From Echiichthys vipera (taxonomy: Eukaryota > Chordata > Actinopteri > Perciformes > Trachinidae): a stretch of 64,000 nt of DNA. The stretch covers positions 28,291,195 through 28,355,194 of the forward strand of contig OY829650.1 of NCBI GenBank assembly GCA_963691815.1. The letters are read 5' to 3'. Positions within the stretch are counted from its first letter, which is position 1; every line of letters starts with the position of its first letter. A program made the translations under genes and the position numbers. Below, in pieces: positions 1 to 64,000 of this stretch. The notes under the pieces are model-generated. The model did no database searches, was not told the origin of the DNA, and worked only from the letters and a program-made list of their open reading frames with translations.

Positions 1-1725
1 GATTCAAAGGTTTGCTGAGGTTTTTTACATCCTTAAAAAAGAGAGCAAACACACTCAGACACTCACTGCCTGTGTTTTTACACTCTCCTAAACAGCCTTC
101 TCTGGTCTCTTACACTCCCTGTTGGTTGGTCACTGTTGCTGTCCTTACATAAGTCTTGTTCCTGTCTGTGCACTATATTCAGTTCTTCAGTCAGGAATGC
201 TTGGTACAGACAGGTACAGTCATATATAACGCTGAATAAAGGACGGGATATACCTCCTTGGGTATTCTCTTTTGCATGGTTTGCTCTCAGGTCAACTCTC
301 TTCTCCTTAGCTGGAATCCGCTAACTAACCGACATCCATTAACCCCTAATCCTTTTTCTGCTTCTTCAGCACTCACGGTTACTTTATCTCTGATCCACTG
401 TGCTCACCTGTTTCTTTACTGTGTGCATGGCAGACCCTGTGGACCAGGAAACCTGCCCTCCAGTGGCTGTTGGGCTCTCTAGTGTTTGGTTCTGTAGTGC
501 ACGGGTTCTACAAGAGACTCTGAGTAAGGTGCTCTGGTAGTGGACAGGGGAAACTGCTAGCATGTTCTCTATAGTGGTTTAAGAGGGGTTCTTTTTTCCT
601 CTTCCCTACACCCACCACATTTTGACTGTAGCAAGAAAGAAAGGAAGTGAAGAGAAGGCACATTTACCAGCTTAGTTTGTTTGTGGTTAAATGGTTGTTT
701 AAAAGTTTATTTTCTGTATTTCCCAAGTGTCCCTGTGAGGGCCCCACAGAGTTGGAAACAAAGTGTAAAGGTCATGCTTGTTTTATCGAAGGAAACGTCA
801 TTGAGTCAGTGAACCAGCAACAACTGTTTTGATCCGATGTGCCATCTTCCCTCCTACGCTATAAACCTGTCTTGGTGCCTAATTATGCCCAAACACACAT
901 TAGAAGTTATCTTATGTAGGAATGCTTCTTATGAAATTGGATCAACATTTGGCATGGAAATGATGGGGAACCCCAGGTGTCAGGAGGAAATTAGAGGAGG
1001 AATTCTCCCTGAACCTGTGGTTCTCCTACTGACAAACCTATGTTTTGCCATTATGGGGTAACAATAAATCAGTGGTGTCTCTTAGAACTGCTTAAGCTTC
1101 ACCTGAGCTTAAATTTGTCTCTGAAGACACAACCTTGACTTTTACTTTAGAGCGAAACTACTGCCAGTGCCGGTAGTCCAATGGTATTCCTGAGCTCAAA
1201 ACCGTAGCAGCACAAGGGAGACATAATGCTTATGTACTTAACTGAAGAACAACTGACAGGGTCACTACCGTTAGACTTTGCTCAGGATTAATAAAAGTTC
1301 ATAAGTTTTCTGGGGTCAATATATGTCAAGTAAATTATGGGTACATTTTCTCTTATTGAATTCTCTAGAGTTATATTTTTTTAGAAGAAATATCGGTTCT
1401 TTCCGGGAACATGCAAGTATCTATTACTTCAAATTGAATTAATTGAATTGTATGAGTAAAATTTGGGAGCTGGAATGATCTTTTCTGGCTATTTTAAGAT
1501 CACGTGCCATATGTGAATCTTGGACTACCAGTTGTAATATCCCGACAATTCAGCACCTACTTCCTGTGCCCTGCCAAGCCCTAAAAATCTGTCACGACAT
1601 GTCTGTTGCTAACACCTTGCAGCCTTTTATTTGCATGGCGTGGATTTTGAGCAGTGTGTTTCTCTCTCTCTTTCTCTCCCCTCGTCCATCCATCCTGTGT
1701 GTGGGCGTGTGTTGTGTCTTTCTAG
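1..1725 (+). other. phldb1: PHLDB1 intron (partial), no exon seen
   Basis: Short ORFs occur but none has both splice sites and a PHLDB-like translation. It ends in a pyrimidine-rich stretch and the acceptor of the exon at 1726. I see no recognisable repeat or regulatory site here. Confidence 0.5.
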
Positions 1726-30024
<28,299 letters not shown>

Positions 30025-30253
30025 GAGACACGCGCAGGGAGCGGGGAGCGCAGGTGACGAGCGGATAGTTTCGGCAGGGACTCTCCCACCACAGACTCTA
30101 CAGGCCCTTCCTGTTTCCAGTCCACAGCGGACCCAACGCCTTCTTTGTTACTTTTCATTTTTAATCTCACGCTTTGATTTTACTATGTAGATATTTTCAC
30201 CTCCACATTTTCTACGTGATTCAGTTTGGATTGAAAAAGGGAGCCCTTGGAGG

Positions 30254-30397
<144 letters not shown>

Positions 30398-31104
30398 TGT
30401 ATATAAACCAAAATGTATACCTGTCAAAGACTTTTAAAAAGCCTTTCTATATTGCCAAATGGAGATCTTGTAGTTACTGTTTGTTGAACCTTTTGTATTA
30501 TTTGTTTCCTTTCTTTCTCTCTCTCTTTTTTCTTTTTTTACTTATAGAGAAAATTGCCAAATGACGTAATGCCAATGTTTTGTTTGAGTGTTCCATCCTG
30601 ACTATGCTCGGTTCAGGCAGAAAGAATCTTCAATCAAATGGTTCATCAATTTAGAAATATATTAGAAAGAATCTTATTTGAATCGTATGAATATGAGAAG
30701 AAAGATAATAATAATTAGGCGCTGGAGATGATCTAAGAGTCCTGCACACCTGTAACAGTAAAACACAGTAAACCACCTCAGTGCTGCTCTTTAAGACTAA
30801 CACTAAATCAAGCGAAGCATCTACAGCACGTTTAGGCATCCCGAGCCACATGCTAGTCATTTTACTTCTCATAGGCCTACCAAAGTAAGTGGAGGTGTTT
30901 TTGTTAAGACTTTGACCCACTACAGCTCAGGAGTTCACTCTGCAGTTTGACCAATACAGGGTTGGAGAAGCCGGTACTGATGTTAGTAATGAAGCTGCTG
31001 ATGAACATTATATTGTGCAGTATTTAGTTTATATTTAAATCTTACGAAAAAAACTGAATAAGGAAATACTGGACTGGCACATTAGTTATATTTGTTTGTG
31101 GGAA

Positions 31105-31330
31105 ATCAGTAGACAGTTAGCTTAGCATACAGACTGGAAATAATGGGAAACAGCTAGCCAGACTCTGTAAAAACACCTCTAAAACTCTCTAATAGAAATG
31201 TTATATATTGTTTGTTTAGCAAGACGTTGCATGCTAGGACAACTGGGCTTTTACCACTGCTTCCAGTCTTTATGCTAAGCTAAGCTAACAGTTTCCTGGA
31301 TCTATATTCTTCAAGCTCTCGCTGTTTTTT
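31105..31330. mobile_element. Teleost palindromic repeat (gctaagctaagctaac)
   Basis: It contains gttagcttagca, acagctagcc, cacctctaaa, ttccagtctttatgctaagc and taagctaacag, in the order found in a large palindromic family common in fish. Part of the probable PHLDB1 3' UTR. Confidence 0.65.
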
Positions 31331-31559
31331 TGCCAAGAGTAAGAAGAGTATTGAAACCACTCTATCATGTCTTTGGGTTGGCTAAGCTTAGCGTAAATAC
31401 TGGTGTCTCAGTTTGGATACTTCCGTTAGTTCTCTAACACGTGGTACACTGTGTACTCAGTTGTGTAGTGCGTAAATTGTGTAATGTGTCGCACACTGCC
31501 ATTTTTCTCCTTTTTTTTTTAATGCTCTTTTTTTTGGCTTGTTCTTCCAACCTTTATGC

Positions 31560-31690
31560 TAGGCAAAACTGATTCCCGGCCCTAGTTTGATGATTAGCTG
31601 GACAGGAGGAAAGTAAATAAGCACGGAGGTGGTTTCCATCTGCTTCCAGTCTTTGTGCTAAGCTAGCCTGAACAAGCTACACATGCCTTT
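31560..31690. mobile_element. Second fragment of the gctaagct repeat family
   Basis: It shares tgcttccagtctttgtgcta followed by agctagcctgaac with the copy at 31105. The fragment is short and diverged. Confidence 0.5.
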
Positions 31691-32797
31691 CCAAACCTTT
31701 AACAATCTGCTATGTGATTTAAAAAAAAAAAAAGTGGTCAATCCATCACATCAGTTGGGGGACACTCACTGGATGGTATCCAACACTCACAAGTGTAACC
31801 GTAGCTGCCACATTCTCAGTGTGCTTGTGAATATATTGAACATATCTCACTGTGTCTGTATGATGTTGCCAACTCAAGGTGCGAACTGCATATCCATGTG
31901 TAAGCTGAAAAAGCTCATCCATTTGCCAAGTAGCCTTTAGCTAACTTGATGCGTCTACACAGCTGGGAAGCAGCCATCCTCACTGCCAGCCTGAAGCAGC
32001 AACCACAGACCACACCGACACAGGCTCAACAATACGCACTAATGCAATTCTGAACTGTGCCTTGACTATATGTTGTTATCGATGCCGCGCCTGTGAGTCC
32101 AGCACAGCCTTGCTGGAAGGCTACGTTTGAGTGCATTTGAATCCGTTTCTGAGCTGTAATGCAGTACGTGGACAGGTCTGCATGAGGAGGTGTACTCCAG
32201 TACAGGCAGACCCCAAAGGCCCTGAGCACAGTGGGGATCAGCGAGATCACCGTCATTATTTAAACTCAGAAGGGACAAAATATGAACTATATTCTTTTAT
32301 GTTATTTAAAGGAGCACTCCAAGTTTTCAGTTTAATCACCACGGAGACTACTCAGCGTGTGAGAACAGTTATGCCTTCTAGGAGCTTTGTCGAGTGTGGG
32401 AAAATAATCCTGATGATGTCATCACTGAGCCTAGAGACTACACATTTAGAACTGAAAGCCTGTGTTACACTGGGGGCATGGAGTTTGAAACACGTGGGTG
32501 TTTACCAGTTAGGGAGAAATGAAGGACCCAGTGTTTTTATAGGTTGACCCATATAAGAGAGTACAAGTCAAGAAGGCTCATTCCCCCCAACCTGCAATAC
32601 TAAAACGCTGTGCTAGAGTTTGAACTCGGACAATATTTTGTACATTCTGTAGTGAGGTGAAGACGCCATCACAAGTTGAGACCTGTTCAGATTATACTGC
32701 ATCTCATACGGAGCACGTCGTGTTCAAAATTTTGGGATCTCCGATGTAAAAAGACAGGAGGTATGAGACTACACACCCTCTAGGAATTAGGTCATAA

Positions 32798-32803
32798 AAT
32801 AAA
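32798..32803 (+). promoter_or_regulatory. phldb1: Candidate poly(A) signal AATAAA for PHLDB1
   Basis: Canonical hexamer in the long 3' region, 2.8 kb after the stop. One of two plausible signals. Confidence 0.35.
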
Positions 32804-33560
32804 TATCTTTCATATATTAGTGGCCATTATTGATTGTAGTTGTTTACCATATCATTTGAAAAAAAAAAAAGGAAAAAGATTGGTTTACCTAACTTGTAAT
32901 TTAATACCAGATCACTGCATTTCATCCTCAAGTCTTACAAAAGCTTGCCTCCCTGCTTTGCATCCCCACTGTGACCTGAGGCCTACACGAGGGTGGATAA
33001 GGACATGTTTGCAGCTTTCACAGACTAGACCCCACTGGACTTTGTGCGTCGTCGCGCGTCGATCACTACATTGTGAATCTACCGATCGACTTTGTAGTTA
33101 ACAGATGCCGGATCCGGTCGTCTGTTTTGTAGAAGCAGAGAACGGACTACGCTGTGATTTAGAGCGCGCGGACCCGTTGTTTACTTTAATGTGTCGGTAC
33201 AGTAATAAGTTCTGGTTGTGGTGCCTGAGATAGTGACCCGTTTACTTTGAAAAGAAAAAAAGAAGACTAGTGAAAAGACCTTAATATATTCTGTCCCCCT
33301 TGCCTTTACGTTCCCTGCACAGTTACCGTGCAAACCAAACTATTCAACACTGGCAAGGCTGTTAAATCATGTGTGTTGGTGGTAGGTGGTATATATACTT
33401 TACTGTTATGTATGTGGAAAAGAAAGGAAACTAAATATACTGTAAAGAGGATGCCTGAATGAAAAAATATCTTACTATTGAAATGAAACAGTATTGAGTA
33501 TTTAAACAGTATTGTATGAAAAGAAGTACAGTTTTTACTTATTTTTGTCATTTTAGAAAT

Positions 33561-33566
33561 TTTATT
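33561..33566 (-). promoter_or_regulatory. a2m: Candidate poly(A) signal for A2M (AATAAA on - strand)
   Basis: TTTATT on the + strand gives AATAAA on the - strand, about 640 nt after the A2M stop. It would place the A2M 3' end past the PHLDB1 signal at 33797, so the transcripts could overlap tail to tail. Confidence 0.3.
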
Positions 33567-33796
33567 GTCAGTAACATTTCAAATTGTATGGTAGTGATGT
33601 ATCAATCTACCTTTTTTTTTACTGGTACAGCAGAACACACATCTGCACTTACACACACACAAACACACACACCCCCCACACATGACTGTACTTTTGTTTT
33701 TTCTAGAAAGTAGATCCTGTTTCATACACACACACACTCACAGTCAATACTCGGACCATACTGTGTTATCGGTACCCTGTATGTCGCATATTATGG

Positions 33797-33802
33797 ATTA
33801 AA
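33797..33802 (+). promoter_or_regulatory. phldb1: Candidate poly(A) signal ATTAAA for PHLDB1
   Basis: The common variant hexamer, followed 20-30 nt later by tcgtctgcttttcttg, a U/GU-rich downstream-element-like stretch. Confidence 0.4.
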
Positions 33803-34202
33803 AACAAAAGTGTTACACAATATCGTCTGCTTTTCTTGACTTCAGGCGGTTCTAAAGTGAAGGTTCCAGTGTTGGGGAGAGACGGCAGCAGCTACTGTTT
33901 GGATTCTCACGCTGACGGATTATTGGTTCGTTACGAACAGTCACACTTGTAACGAAGGAGGACGAGCCCACAACAGAACACCAAGTAAACCAAACACCAT
34001 CAGAAAGGGGGAGGGGGAAAAAAAGCCAAAAATGTTTTCTAAAAAGTGGAATTCACTCACAATGAACACACAGCTAAAAAACAATTAAAAGGAATAAAAA
34101 CAATGAATGAAACAAAAGTCAAAAATAAACATCTAGAAGCTTCTTTCTCGGACACGGTGTTTCTTTCATCTGAAAGAAGTCCGGCGGCTCCCCACGTGGA
34201 TT

Positions 34203-63593
<29,391 letters not shown>

Positions 63594-64000
63594 CTGAAAA
63601 AGACAAAAAAAAACAAAATAGTTATGTAAAAGTCGATAAGCTGCACATAGAATAAAGTCACACAATACACACAATATGCAATCAGAATATATCTAAAACC
63701 GGTTTACAGAAGAACAATCATTGTCCGTTTACCATAGCAAAAACTTGCGATCCACACTTCAGACACTCAAACTTCAATAGAAACACCTCAGATTCAACTT
63801 AATGCAATAGACCCTTCAAACACAGAACTTTATTTAATGTTCTGCTCAAGACTCCAATATTGAAACATGATGTACAAGACATAAAGAATATTTTAACCGT
63901 GCAACATACAGTCACAAAACGTTATAGGTGTGTAGTTGACGTCAAAATAAAGGCTGCGTTCGAAGGTGGGTGGGGTCCGAACAAGAGCGCCGGAAGGGGG
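63594..64000 (-). other. a2m: A2M intron, window edge
   Basis: No further upstream exon is recognisable before the end of the window. Confidence 0.4.

Overview
The window is vertebrate nuclear DNA, most likely from a teleost fish, probably a percomorph. Coding exons are short and bounded by GT-AG introns. The two genes match vertebrate families exon by exon. Introns carry many (CA)n/(TA)n microsatellites and the small TIR elements and tRNA-derived SINE typical of fish genomes. No prokaryotic features, rRNA, tRNA genes or CRISPR arrays were seen. Exons were called by hand from reading frame, splice sites, phase continuity and remembered family sequences; no alignment was run.

Positions 1-30024 (+ strand) hold the 3' part of a PHLDB1 (LL5-alpha) gene. 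Eighteen exons join in one unbroken frame (789 codons plus stop): coiled-coil segments, a proline/serine-rich linker, a second coiled coil and the C-terminal PH domain ending in GYTQFMN. Several exons are symmetric and look like cassettes: four consecutive phase-0 exons (two carrying the same EY-x8-MYG pattern), a 45-nt phase-1 exon and a 30-nt microexon inside the PH domain. The 5' end lies outside the window. A long 3' UTR follows, rich in repeats.

Positions 34203-63593 (- strand, converging on PHLDB1) hold an alpha-2-macroglobulin gene that continues beyond the right edge. Thirty-three exons were found. Any one of the two bait exons gives an open frame of 1318-1320 codons: macroglobulin domains, a PE-repeat loop with an RAKR site, bait region, thioester domain (GCGEQ) and receptor-binding domain. 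Signal peptide and first macroglobulin domains are off the window.

The most notable observation is a tandem pair of bait-region exons (55494-55629 and 55684-55813). Each encodes a different protease bait followed by nearly the same TVRT-[FY]-FPETWIW anchor. Both have the same phases, they are 54 nt apart, and joining both would shift the frame, so they appear to be mutually exclusive. The gene would then make two inhibitors with different protease specificity. The protein also carries a His where human A2M has Asn at the thioester-directing position, and a furin-like site before the bait.

The remaining sequence is intron and intergenic DNA with mobile-element remnants: a pogo-like element with a leftover DNA-binding ORF, several palindromic elements, two copies of one TIR family (one with a SINE inside), and a 1.8 kb minisatellite that grew inside a TIR-flanked element. 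The two genes have no obvious shared function; their proximity is probably only positional.
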